A program made the position numbers and the translations under genes. DNA of 64,000 bases from Closterium sp. NIES-65 (Eukaryota > Streptophyta > Zygnematophyceae > Desmidiales > Closteriaceae), in contig CANXME010001279.1 in NCBI GenBank assembly GCA_948144175.1, positions 248,001 through 312,000 on the forward strand, given 5' to 3'. The notes under the pieces were generated by a model. That model searched no databases, was not told the DNA's origin, and saw only the letters and a list, made by a program, of their open reading frames with translations. Shown piece after piece: positions 45,287-55,889 of the stretch. Positions within the stretch are counted from its first letter, which is position 1. Each line of letters opens with the position of its first letter.

Positions 45287-48200
45287 GTACTTTCTGCTGG
45301 TCGTCGACGACTACACGCGCTACACCACAGTCTTCCCCTTGCATACCAAGGGTGAGGTCCCTGATGTATTGATCCCCTGGATCCGCGCTGCTCGTCTCCA
45401 GCTCCGCCAGCGGTTCCAGTCGGACTTTCTTGTCCTACATCTGCACTCTGACAGAGGTGGCGAGTTTTCCTCTAACCTCTTGGCAGCCTACTGTGCGGAG
45501 CACGGCATCTGCCAGACGTTCACTCTCCCGGCCTCTCCGCAGCATAATGGGGTTGCTGAGCGCCACATTGGTCTTGTCATGGAGGTCGCTCATACCTCCA
45601 TGATCCATGCGGCTGCTCCTCATTTCCTGTGGCCGTTTGCAGTGCAGTACGCCGCGCATCAGCTCAACCTCTGGCCCCGTGTCTCTGTTCCGGAGACCTC
45701 GCCTACTCTGCGTTGGACGGGGGAGGTTGGCGACGCGTCGGTGTTCTCTGGGGATGTCGAGCCTTTGTCTGCGATACGTCCGCGAAAAACTCTCCTCCCG
45801 TGCGGTTCCCTGTGTCTTCCTGGGCTTGTGTCCGTGACGCGCCTGGCTGGCAGTTTTACCACCCCACCTCGCGCCGTGTCTTCGCTACTCAGGACGTCAC
45901 CTTTGACGAGTCGGTACCCTTTTACCGTCTCTTGCCCCGCTCCCCCCCCTCGCCGCTCTTCCTCACCCCAGGTGTCCCGTCGGTAGACCCCCTCCCTCCC
46001 CAAGGTGCTGCTCCCTCGGGTGTTTCCCAGTTAGACCCGGTCGAGCCTGTCGAGGTAGCTGTTGACTCTGGTCCTGCGTGAGGTACTGAGTGTGGTGAGC
46101 CTGGTGGTGCTGGGTCTGGGGACACTGAGACTGGGGGTGCTGAGCCTGGGGGTGCTGAGACTGGGGGTGCTAAGCCTGGGGGTGCTGAGATTGGGGGTGC
46201 TGAGCCTGGAGGTGCTGCGACTGGGGGTGCTGAGACTGGGGGTGCTGAGCCTGGTGGCGCTCCCTCTTCACAGCAGCTACGTGAGTGGTACTCTTAGCGC
46301 TACAACCTCCATCGTGGGGCTGCTGGAGCTGGGGGGTCTGCTGGAGTCGGAGCTGGTGGCCTTGCAGGTGCAGTGCCACAGCCCGCGCCTCCTTCCCCTC
46401 AACGGCTCCGTGAGTGGTACGCTCGACACTGCAGCCTTAGGAGTGGAGCTCCTCGTGTTGAGGTACCGCCTGCTGGAGGTGCTGCTGGTGCTGGTACTGC
46501 TAGAGGTGCTGCTGGAGCTGATGGAGGTGCTATTGGTGCTCCTGGAGGTTCTCGAGCTGCTGGAGGTGCTGCCGGGGCTGCTGGAGGTTCTGGAGCTGCC
46601 GGAGGTGCTGCTGGTGCTGGTGCTGCTGGAGGTGCTGCTGGTGCTGCTGGAGGTTTTGGAGCTGCTGGAGGTGCTGCTGGTACTGCTGGAGGTTCTGGAG
46701 CTTCTAGAGGTGCTGCCGGGGCTGGTGGGGGTTCTGTAGCTGCCGGAGGTGCTGCTGGTGCTGGTGCTGTTGGAGATGCTGCTGGTGCTGGTTCGGCTGG
46801 AGCCTCTGGTGCTGTCTCTGCTGCTTCTAGGGGCACTTCACGGCCGCGTGCGTACTTTGTTTTGCTCCTTCAGCAAAATCTTGGTCAGCCGCCTCCTCCT
46901 AGTCCTTCTCCCTCCTTAAAGTGTCCTCCGCCTGTCCAGTCACTGTCCCAGCTCCCACCTGCCTCGCCACTTCCTGGTCCTTCTCCCTACACTGGTCCGA
47001 CAGGCGGTCTTACAGAGCGTCGTGAGCCTGAGTCTCGTCCTATGTCGCGTCCTGTGTCACCTGTTCGTGCTGCTTGCACTGGTCGCCGTGGTCAGCGTGA
47101 GCGTCCTCCACCTCTGCCTGGCACACACTACATGACTCTGCGTCCTTCCACTGCTCCACAGCGTGTCCCTCTGCCGTCTCCTCCTGAGTCCTCTCTTCCT
47201 GTTCTTACTGACCCGGAGTCTGACTCCCTTCTTGCTGCCAGTCCTACTGTCACGCGTCTCCTGGCCACTGCTGTCACGGACCCTTCCTTTGAGTCTGCTG
47301 CTGCGTCTACCCTGGTTGCTGAGCTTGTTGACTTTGCTAATCACTGTCGTCTAGACTACGCAGCCAGTCTTGTTGCTGAGTCTGAGTCTGTCTGTCCTCC
47401 GTCCGTCGGGGGTGAGTGTGCTCTAGGCACGGACGTCCTTGAGGACAGAAAGGAGGACCTTGAGTGTCTTGCAGCCGCTGCGCCTCATCTCGTGTCCATG
47501 CTGATTGCCCCTGAGGGAGACCCGGGTGCTCCAGACATCCCGACCCCGCGCTCTTACGCTGAGGCGATCGCGGGTGAGTACTCCTCTCAGTGGCAGTCAG
47601 CCATGGATGTAGAGATGGCATCCTGGAAGTCCACTGGCACTTACGAGGTTCCCCCTCCTGCGGCGAACATCGTCAGTGGCATGTGGATTTTCAGGGTGAA
47701 GCGGCCACCGGGTTCTCCGCCAGTCTTCAAGGCTCATTACGTTGCTCGAAGCTTCAATCAGCGAAAGGGAGTAGACTTCTTTCAGACCTTCTCCCCCACC
47801 CCGAAGATGACCACTCTTCGGGTGCTACTGCACGTTGCTGCTCAGCGTGACTACGAGCTTCACTCTCTTGACTTCAGCACAGCTTTCTTGCAGGGCAGTC
47901 TGCACGAGGATATCTGGCTGCGCCGCCCTCCTGGCTTCACTGGCTTGTTTCCTCCTGGTACCCAGTGGTGCCTCCGGCGGCCGGTCTATGGTCTCCGCCA
48001 GGCGCCACGTGAGCGGCACGACACATTGAGGACTACTCTGGCGGCACTTGGGTTCGCACCCTCTACTGCTGACCCGTCACTGTTTCTGCGCACCGACACT
48101 TCGCTGCCGCCGTTCTACATCCTCGTGTACGTCGACGACTTGGTCTTTGCCACTGCTGACTCTGAGGCTCTCGCCCACGTGAAGTCGGAGCTGCAGAAGA

Positions 48201-49335
48201 GACACACGTGCACAGACCTGGGTGAACTGCGCAGCTACCTTGGCTTGCAGATCACCCGGGACAGAGCACGCCGCACCATTACCCTGACTCAGTCACATAT
48301 GGTGCAGCAGGTCCTTCAGCGCTTCGGCTTCACCTGGTCCTCAGCACAGGCCACTCATCTGGCTGTAGGTCACTCGCTCTCAGCTCTGCCTTTGGATGAG
48401 TCCGTAGAGTCGAGTGGTCCTTACCCAGAGCTAGTTGGTTGCCTCATGTGCCTGATGACTTGCACTCGTCCTGACCTAGCATACCCTCTTGGCCTTCTGG
48501 CCCGCTACGTGGCTCTTGACAGGCACCGAAAGGTGCACTGGGATGCTGCAAAGAGGGTCTTGCGCTACTTGTGCAGTACATCGGGCATGGGGCTCGAGCT
48601 TGGAGGAGGGAGCTCAGCTGTTCTCACTGGGCACTCAGACGCTTCTTGGGTTGACGACCAGGCTACTCAGCGGTCGTCACAGGGTTACACCTTCAGCCTT
48701 GGCTCTGGCTCAGTTTCGTTGCGCTCTATGCGTTCGTCTTCCGTTCTCAGCTCCAGTTGTGAGGCTGAGATCTACGCCACAGCCATGGCTGCACAGTAGT
48801 TACGCTGGCTCACCTACCTGCTGACCGGCCTGGGAGAGCGGCCTAGTTCTCCTCTAGTGCTGTACGTCGACAACAAGGCTGCCATTGCCTTGTGTGAGGA
48901 GCACAGACAGGAGCACAGAACGAAGCACATTGCTCTTCGTTACTTCCTTGCTCGAGAGCTGCAGCAGCGCGGTCAGCTTCGTCTGCGTTACGTGGCCTCT
49001 CAGGCCAACACCGCTGATATATTCACCAAGGCACTTCAGCCTGGTGATCATCAGCGCTTCTGTACTTTGCTGGGGCTGGTGCCCACTTTTCCTCACTTGT
49101 TGTAGGCTCTACCTGTACTGTGATCTCTATATATATACTCCTGCCTGTCTGCTCTGCTAGGTTGAGTTCACACTTGTTGTTTGTACTACATATATACTTC
49201 TGCGTGTGAACTGGCCATGTGGTCCTTTGCTTGTTCTCGGAATGTGTGGTGACGTTGTGATCCACCCTGAGCTTGCTTGCCTCTCTTGACTGGTCTTGTG
49301 ACCCCTTGTTCTCCCCCACTTTGCCTATGGGGGTG

Positions 49336-49460
49336 TGTCAAACACTATATGTGTTGTTGTTGTGTAGGCTATAGTGGGTTAGCCTTTAGGGGGTACACAA
49401 GCTAGGGTTTGCTACTTGTACTCCAACTTTTTCATAGTTCAACCACTTCTCATTCTGATA
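49336..49460 (+). repeat. 3' LTR of Copia D
   Basis: 125 bp, about 98% identical to 35897-36021, followed by AATAG (49461-49465). Confidence 0.92.
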
Positions 49461-49810
49461 AATAGTTGAACAAGCAATGACAATAATGACTACATCAGGC
49501 ACCTAGCAACCCTGCAACTAGCTTGGTCGACCACCAGCACTGCAGAAAAGCGACCTGCCAACACTGCACGTCGACGGCATGCCAACACTGCAGCAATGCG
49601 GCTGTCCTGCGTTGCATCCGTAGATTGCAGCAGTGCGCACATTCGCAGAAGATTGGCCCGACTTGCATCGTTGTGCATCCGTTGGCTGTTGTGTGCGACA
49701 GGCGAGCCAGATCGACTTCGGGATACCAGCCCAAAGTCGCCTTCGCCATCGCGACCTCGGCGACGTTCTCGTGCCTCCGCAGAACTCGTCGAGCAAGTTA
49801 CCCGGTCGAC

Positions 49811-49925
49811 CTGGACACCACCAGGTGCTCTGTTCGACCACCAAGTGCCTCTGGCCGACCACTAGTGCCTTTGGTTGACCACGAGGTGCTTCTGGTCGAC
49901 CACCTGGTGCCTCTGGTCGACCACA
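49811..49925. repeat. 21-bp degenerate tandem repeat
   Basis: About five units of the type CGACCACCAAGTGCCTCTGGC, each with several substitutions. Many units start at or near GTCGAC. Confidence 0.85.
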
Positions 49926-49937
49926 GCTCGTGTCGAG

Positions 49938-50516
49938 CTACCCCCTGGTCGACGGACCCCTTCCGTTGATCAGAACTGTCAGTTGTTGTCGTTGAGCTCC
50001 CCTCGTCGACCGCTGCTCACATGCAGGTCGACGGACTACTCCGTCAACTTCCCGGTCGAACTGTTCCTCCCTGGTCGACAGCAACACCACAAGGTCCCCT
50101 GCAGCTCGACGAAGCCTATCGAGCAGCTCTTCTACTGTGAATGGTCGACTGCTACTCCCATACATCCGACCAAGTCGTCGGCGTTGCCCAAGCGAGGGCG
50201 AGGCCAACACTCCATCCCCGCTAACATTAATAACCGAGGTAGCAACAGTGACGCCAGCGAAGGGTGTATGATGAACACCATGGCTAGAAACCAGAATTAA
50301 GCGCGACCCTGGGAATGCTTGACAGGCGTTGTGCAATGTCGCCTTGTAACTGGAGAAACCTAAGTTAACAACAATGACCGGTATTCCATTGTTAAAGTTA
50401 AAGTCGATACTGGGTACAGCAACAGACGTAAGTGATGAGCATTGTAGCGGGAATGTTGACCTAGTCAAGCTCGGCAGAATCCATGACCGCCTGATGGCGG
50501 AGAAGGCGGAGAACAT
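49938..50516 (-). CDS. Unassigned open frame, possibly LINE-derived
   Basis: A 192-codon minus-strand frame without a family I recognise. It has a hydrophobic central part (GIPVIVVNLGFSSYKATLHN) and an Arg-rich second half (GQRRRLGRMYGSS). It could be a host exon, the upstream part of the minus-strand LINE continued beyond element D, or chance; codon content gives no clear answer. Low confidence that it is a gene. Confidence 0.2.
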   Translation of the reverse strand: MFSAFSAIRRSWILPSLTRSTFPLQCSSLTSVAVPSIDFNFNNGIPVIVVNLGFSSYKATLHNACQAFPGSRLILVSSHGVHHTPFAGVTVATSVINVSGDGVLASPSLGQRRRLGRMYGSSSRPFTVEELLDRLRRAAGDLVVLLSTREEQFDREVDGVVRRPACEQRSTRGAQRQQLTVLINGRGPSTRG

Positions 50517-51633
50517 TGCGGAAAGCTTGATGCTAACCTACTACTACTAGCCTGATACTGACAAGTAGCTATATCAGTGCGCTATTCAAGGATACAGTGA
50601 AGGAATTCCATTATATGGTCCTTTGATCTGCAAAATTTACTGGTTCAAGAATGCATTTTCTGGTTGTAATTATATATAGCACATTTGGTATAATTGTGAG
50701 TTTGCTTGCACAATTACAAACGTGACGTAATCTTGTGAGTGTTGTACCCTTCGTCGAAACTCACAGATCTGGCCAGATTTGCGGCCACTGTTCATTCCCA
50801 TCGCACTAGATTTGTGGATGTACACGATCACTGATCTGCCCGATGAAGTTCTCATTTCGTATCCAAGTCTCGACCGCGCGTGCTTGCACTCCCACCAAAT
50901 AGCCGCTCCCCTTGTTCTCTACGAATGCTGATGAATGAGGCGAGCCTATCGCTGCATCATGTTATCAATGGAAGATAGACTCACCGCCTTTTTTTGTACG
51001 AGCCAACGAATCTTCGACGGTGTTTGCTGTTATTATCGGCTAGGATGAGAGAATAGAAGGTGGGTATACGATCGTTGATTTACCACGATGAATTACTCGA
51101 AGTTCGAGTGACAGTTCGAGTGCACGTGCTTGCACCTCCCACCAACGAAGGAGTCCTTGTGTTTTTCACGAATGCTGCCGAAGGACGAGCAGATCACGTG
51201 GCAGGTTACGTGTCTCCAGCTGGCATGATGATGTGTCTTCGGCCCAAGCAGGTGATTCTCTCGCTTCCAGCGAGTGGACGAAACCTGCTATGGCCTTGCA
51301 ATAGCATCTGATTGGATAGTTTCACCGACATAATAGCTTCTCGAAGAATAACGCGCGGGCCGATGGCGCCACCAGTGCGGCCTTACGGATTGATCTGGGT
51401 GGGTCTTCAAACTCATACGTCGGCTGAGAAAGGAGAGGTGCGGAAATACGACCTTTTTAACCCACGTCGTTTTTGCATTTAGCACCCTGGCATGTGTCTG
51501 TGAGCTTCTACTAAACTTGAGCGTCTCAACCACTCCCGAATTACTGTTACGCGAGGTGGCTGGCGTTCTGTCATTTCTCCTAACCTAACCCCGCTCCTCA
51601 GGCTGGTGTCACGACTTCGCAGACGCTGTGTTC

Positions 51634-51808
51634 TTCCGAACTCCCAGCACGCTTCCCCCGCTGTTCCGAACTCCCAGCACGCTTCCCCGCAGTTCCGAAC
51701 TCCCAGCACGCTTCCCCGCAGTTCCGAACTCCCAGCACGCTTCCCCGCAGTTCCGAACTCCCAGCACGCTTCCCCGCAGTTCCGAACTCCCAGCACGCTT
51801 CCCCGCAG
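51634..51808. repeat. Six-copy 29-bp tandem repeat
   Basis: Six head-to-tail copies of a 29-bp unit (from TTCCGAACTCCCAGCACGC to TTCCCCGCAG). The first copy is one base longer; the others are nearly identical. It ends about 30 bp before the ATG of the next ORF. Since 29 is not a multiple of three, the frames over it read as the same 29-residue pattern on rotation. Confidence 0.95.
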
Positions 51809-51838
51809 CGCTGAGCGCGAAGGTGCGACACTCTTGGG

Positions 51839-52750
51839 ATGATGGCGCCGCGCAGTCCCTGGGCGAAGGAGCTGGTGAGAGGCCACGTGTCAAGAGTCCC
51901 AACGATGAAACGGAGGCGCACTGACAATCATGCTGACTACCATAGTGACGGTGCTGCATGCAGCAACTCTTGTCGTCAGCGCAGGATTTTCCGGGCCTGT
52001 GCTTCAACTCCTGCAGCAGCAGCAGAACCCATGGCCACCATGCAAGCACCATCCAGTGAGAAGGCGGCGAGAGGCGCTGCTGAAATGGCCAGCACAGCAA
52101 TCACGCAGCGCCAAGGAGGTCCTATGGTGCAAGGAGCTGTCGCTGGTAGCAGCGGCCCAGAAGATAGCAGCGTGCGACTAAGTTGGGCCGACTACGTTCG
52201 GAGCAAGGAGAGGCTGGGAATAACTCTGCTCTCTGACAAGAATCCTCCATTTGATGCCGCACCAGACTGCTCAGTTGAAGCTCGCAGTGACTACAGGGCC
52301 TTGTGGATGGAGCAGTGTGCGACTGGGCTGATGGAGACGAGCTTTGAGAATCCACGCTGTACCCGAGTCGTCATCCCTGACCTCAACTTACCTGCATGTG
52401 ATGATTTCAGCTTGGCAACGCACTGCCAGGGTGTCCGTTTCATGCAAGGAGAACAATATTCAAATGCCGGGCCTGCCCGTGATACCCCTGCACTGCCTGC
52501 CCATGCTACCCCTGCACTGCCTGCCCATGCTACCCCTGGAGTACGTAGAGCTGATTTTAGAGGCCCTGAGCTGTGGGAGTTGAGCTTGAATAGCCCCGGG
52601 TGGAAGCAGCAGCAGCAGCTGCAGGAGGCGCAACAACTGCAGCTGAAACATGTGAACTGTGAAGGTCGGAAGTGCTATGTTTGCGCGGATTTAGAGAGAA
52701 GGCGAAAGCTGATACCAGAAATATATATGTACAGGGTGAGGATGATTTGA
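51839..52750 (+). CDS. Hypothetical protein, likely host gene
   Basis: A 303-codon frame I do not recognise. It starts MMAPRSPWAKELVRG. It has an Ala/Ser-rich N-terminal third, a more conserved-looking core (VRLSWADYVRSKERLGITLL at about 121-140; TRVVIPDLNLPACDDFSL), a short octapeptide repeat PALPAHAT near residues 217-235, a Gln/Leu-rich segment with coiled-coil character and a basic C-terminus with CYVCADLERRRK. An AATAAA signal follows at 52836-52841, consistent with a transcribed gene. A frame overlapping the 3' end (52672-52887) encodes a strongly hydrophobic segment, so an intron near 52735 altering the C-terminus cannot be excluded. No transposon features are seen. Confidence 0.5.
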   Translation: MMAPRSPWAKELVRGHVSRVPTMKRRRTDNHADYHSDGAACSNSCRQRRIFRACASTPAAAAEPMATMQAPSSEKAARGAAEMASTAITQRQGGPMVQGAVAGSSGPEDSSVRLSWADYVRSKERLGITLLSDKNPPFDAAPDCSVEARSDYRALWMEQCATGLMETSFENPRCTRVVIPDLNLPACDDFSLATHCQGVRFMQGEQYSNAGPARDTPALPAHATPALPAHATPGVRRADFRGPELWELSLNSPGWKQQQQLQEAQQLQLKHVNCEGRKCYVCADLERRRKLIPEIYMYRVRMI

Positions 52751-52835
52751 CAGATTTAGCTGAGCTTGCATATGCAACAATGTTGCAGTTTTTCAGGCTT
52801 GCTGTGCTTTTGCTTCTAATCCTTGTTTTGTTTTC

Positions 52836-52841
52836 AATAAA
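52836..52841 (+). terminator. Polyadenylation signal candidate
   Basis: AATAAA in AT-rich context, 86 bp after the stop codon of the 51839 ORF. Confidence 0.5.
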
Positions 52842-53044
52842 GCTTGTACAGTGTCAAGACTTCTATGACAAGCGATGTAGTCAATAACATCCTACATATC
52901 GACTTTGATGACTAGGCTCGTCTCATCGTTCACAGAAGAAATTGCTCCTAGCGGAGAATCTAGTACGGTAGCTTCGCTCTCTCGATCAAGCCCCCAGTTT
53001 TTGTGTCTGGTGGTGCGTTTTCTTGAAGCGTAAGCCGTGTCGCC

Positions 53045-55265
53045 ATGCAGTCATGCGTCTGGTGCGTTCCGCGAAGGACGGGTTTACCATCCCAATGCCT
53101 TTATGTAACTCCATTGAAGCAACCTGAAATGCTACGCGTTATTCCAATGAACCAGCTTAGTAGAGTTTCTGTTTCCGCGTCGCGAGCCTCCTCTTGGCGC
53201 CGTCGCTCATGGCGGCAAGCGATGATGGCTCCTATTAATCACCACGCGCTATGCTCACCATTCGTTACGCACAGTCAGCGACGCGCTTCCCGTTACATCC
53301 ACGTGTCAGCAGCACAAGCGAACCTAACGCACGAAAACGCTCAGTCCCCACCCGTGCCAGAGCCTCCTACCACATCCGAAGCACACGCGCAAACCCCGCC
53401 CGCCATTTCCGCCTGGCCCGCATTCTCCGCCGCGTTTTCCGGCGAGTGGGCGGGATACTCCGTCGATTTCTCGCGCTTCGGGCAGCCCTTGGAGTTGCCG
53501 CAATCCGTCGTTCCCGAGGCGTTCCGCGACTGGGGGCTCGTCCAATACGCGTGGCAATCTCAGACCTCCAGCGTCGCTCGCGGGGAAGCCCTTGGGAACG
53601 CCAAGATTCTCTCTTCGTTCGTGCGGTACGCGCCTGCTGCGGGGTGCGAGGCGGCTTCTCCGCCTAAATACAGTGTTGAAAGAACGGTTTTGGAGCTATT
53701 TAGGGACACCACCATCAGCACAACTGCTTCTCCTGCTGGTGGTGGTGGTGCTGCTGCTGCTGGCGACTTGTTTGCATTCAAGGAAGATGGTTCTTATTTG
53801 CTCGTCCGAGCTGGCCAGTCCTCCACCATGCCCGCGCCAGCCAGCGTGGACGTCATGCGAGCCACTCAGTGGGTGCCACGTGGCACTGACTCCAGACCCC
53901 GTGACTCTAACGAGGGTGATTCATACAAGGGGATCGGCAGCATGGCAGCAGGGCCGTTTCAGGTGGAGCATTGCTTGGCATTGGATGGGGTGGAAGCTGC
54001 AAGCGGTAAGGGAAGAGTGAGAGTGCGCGTCGTGCAGCAATTTAAACCAGAGAATGCAGCAGCAGGCGGGAAAGGAGGAGGAGCATCAGCCGTGCCTCGG
54101 CTTGCCAGCCTGGCACTGCACAGGGAGAAGTGGGTGGAGCCGTTTTCGGGCGGCGCTGAGCTGGCGGATGGCGCAGCGCTGTTCAGTTCGGAGATGATCG
54201 AGGAAGGGGAGGGGAGTGAGGCAGTGAGGGCAGGCCGGGTGAAGGAGATTGAAGGGCGGTGGGAGGTGACGGCGAGAGAAGCTCAAGTGCCCGGAGCTGT
54301 AAGGTTCATCTCAAACGCTCAGACTCTTGTTGCTAGTGATGGTAACTCTGAGCTGATTCAGTCAATAATGCACTCACTCACTAATTAAAATGATTCACTT
54401 CAACCACGCCTCCCTCTGCCGTTGGTACTTGTGTGCGAGATAAACACAGTCTCGGCCTGTTTGTTTTCCTGTTTCCCTGCTTCCCATTTTCTTGCCTCTG
54501 TCACTTCCTCATACACTGATTCTCAATCCTCTCATGCCCAGCAGCCAGCCACCTCATCATCACTTGTTGCTCTGGAGTTGACTGAACCCATTCAAACGGA
54601 GCTCTCAAGGCAGATGGAGACCTCTGCTTTGGACGATGGAACGCTCATGCTGCTGCCAGAGGTAGGGATGAGATGTGAAGGGTATGACTCTTGTGATGAG
54701 ATGTTGTCCCCTCTTTGCTGGATTGCTCCTTACTTTTCATCATCACTCGCTCCCTCCTCCCACCCCCTCTCTTTCTATTTCTCTATCCCTTCCCCTTTGC
54801 CCAATCCCTCTGCTTTCTCCGTTCCTCCGTTCCGCAGTTTCCTTGCACCCCATTTATTCTACCACCCGAGGCTTTCCTCTTTCTTTCATTATCCTCCTCC
54901 CCTTTCTGCCTCTGCTGCCACTGTGGCCTTTCAGGGAGTCTGGAGTCATGTGCATAAGGTGGATGAATTGTCGGGAGAAAGCTCGTTTCGTGTGGAGGTT
55001 GGGTGGCTGTTTTCTTCCAACCAGGCAATTGTCTCCCGGGCTCACTTCGACCAATCAGGGAATGCAAAGGTGCGTTGATGATATAAGCGGCACTTCGTGC
55101 AGACCAGGGGTAAGTGGAGTGCGTGATCTGTACACCTTTTTTGGCCTCAAATATCACTCCCACCAAACTGCCACTCCCTTTTCTCAACCGAATGTGTTGT
55201 CGTGTTTGTTGTTTTCCCTTGTGCAGAGTTTATCCATATCGATGGAGAGGAAAAACGGCAACTGA
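53045..55265 (+). CDS. DUF3598-like plant protein, probably plastid-targeted
   Basis: My spliced model: exons 53045-54341, 54549-54661, 54935-55069 and 55227-55265, all with GT...AG introns and compatible phases, giving 527 aa. The N-terminal ~90 residues are rich in Ser, Arg and Ala without acidic residues, like a transit peptide. Next comes a lipocalin-like start (FSGEWAGYSVDF, about 130-141; LELPQSVVPEAFRDWG) and a stretch typical of plant relatives (VEHCLALDG; REKWVEPF). The last exons supply DDGTLMLLPE and VGWLFSSNQAIVSRAHF, the conserved tail of such proteins. The alternative unspliced product (447 aa) would lose that tail. The biochemical role is unknown. The name rests on recalled family resemblance; the exon phases support the model strongly. 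Confidence 0.72.
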
Positions 55266-55274
55266 ACCAGTTAT

Positions 55275-55280
55275 AATAAA
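55275..55280 (+). terminator. Polyadenylation signal of the DUF3598-like gene
   Basis: AATAAA ten bases after the stop codon of the spliced model. The young Gypsy begins less than 100 bp downstream. Confidence 0.7.
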
Positions 55281-55367
55281 GAAGCTGTAGATGATTTGCT
55301 GATTAAATGTTCTTGTTGAAGAATTACACGTGTACTCGTTCGCTCTAATCAGAGCGTCGTTTATTCC

Positions 55368-55709
55368 TGTAAGGAAATTCCCTTTTCCTTACTTCGCGTC
55401 CCTGCCCAGCGCGTACGTCACTGTAGCACCTCAGTCAGCACCGTTACCACTCGCGACCATCGCATCATTCATCATCCCGCCTTTTTCGCACATCGCATCC
55501 CGACCTCACGGCTCGGCTGGTAACCCGCGCTCCGGGCCTACGCTTCGACACTTTCCCAACCTCAGTCCCAGGCTCGACGCGCGACAACCACAGTCCATTA
55601 CCGTTACCACTATTGTTTCGCTATATAATCCTTCGCTCATGCCTTCGCTCATTGTACTTTTGCTTCGATAGTGCAATTCTCGTTCCTTCACTCAATTGCA
55701 CACGTAACA
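55368..55709 (+). repeat. 5' LTR of the young Gypsy
   Basis: 342 bp, TGTAAGGAAATTCCC...CACGTAACA, identical to 60584-60925 as read. A TATA-like TATATAAT lies at 55622-55629, upstream of the LTR end, and may be its promoter. Confidence 0.95.
55622..55629 (+). promoter_or_regulatory. Candidate TATA box in the Gypsy LTR
   Basis: TATATAAT in the 5' LTR, 80 bp before the LTR end, where a Pol II core promoter is expected in such elements. The same sequence recurs in the 3' LTR near 60838, pointing toward the MTOPVIB gene. Confidence 0.5.
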
Positions 55710-55889
55710 CTTGGTATCAGAGCCTACGATCTCATCTCGGACCGCATCCACACCTTCGCTTCCCACTATCTCAATTTTTGGGGGGGGTAGACGTCTCTCA
55801 GCGACACAGCACCGCCGCTCGAAGTGCTCTCTCGCAAGCACGCACGGCCACGACCGAGGCTCTCGCTGAGCTTGCCCGACACCCCCGCC

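Larger units (their letters stand above)
35897..49460 (+). mobile_element. Copia element D, broken, host of element E
   Basis: A Copia of the B/E group with 125-bp LTRs (35897-36021 and 49336-49460) and a 5-bp duplication AATAG (35892-35896 and 49461-49465). The LTRs end in TA rather than CA and differ at about 3 of 125 positions. The primer-binding site is TGGTAGCAGAGC (36022-36033). Parts: Gag with a glycine-rich tract and the C-x13-C-x3-H-x4-C motif (37619-37690), protease region, integrase (split by E at 38702/45287), a Gly/Ala linker, reverse transcriptase (about 47600-48300) and RNase H (about 48600-49100). Broken in several places, of middle age. Confidence 0.93.
49466..51633. other. 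Stretch without a recognised gene
   Basis: Mixed sequence following the D target site. It holds a 21-bp tandem repeat (49811-49925), an unassigned minus-strand frame (49938-50516), and an imperfect internal duplication: about 50860-50945 and 51110-51185 share CGTGCTTGCAC, TCCCACCAA, CCTTGT and ACGAATGCTG in order. A plus-strand frame of 83 codons at 51060-51311 has no recognisable motif. Part could be the 5' end of the LINE, whose other end abuts D on the far side. Confidence 0.4.

Noticed and set aside
51634-51808. CRISPR-like direct repeats
   Set aside because: The 29-bp copies are head to tail with no spacers, and the genome is a spliced eukaryotic one. It is a minisatellite.
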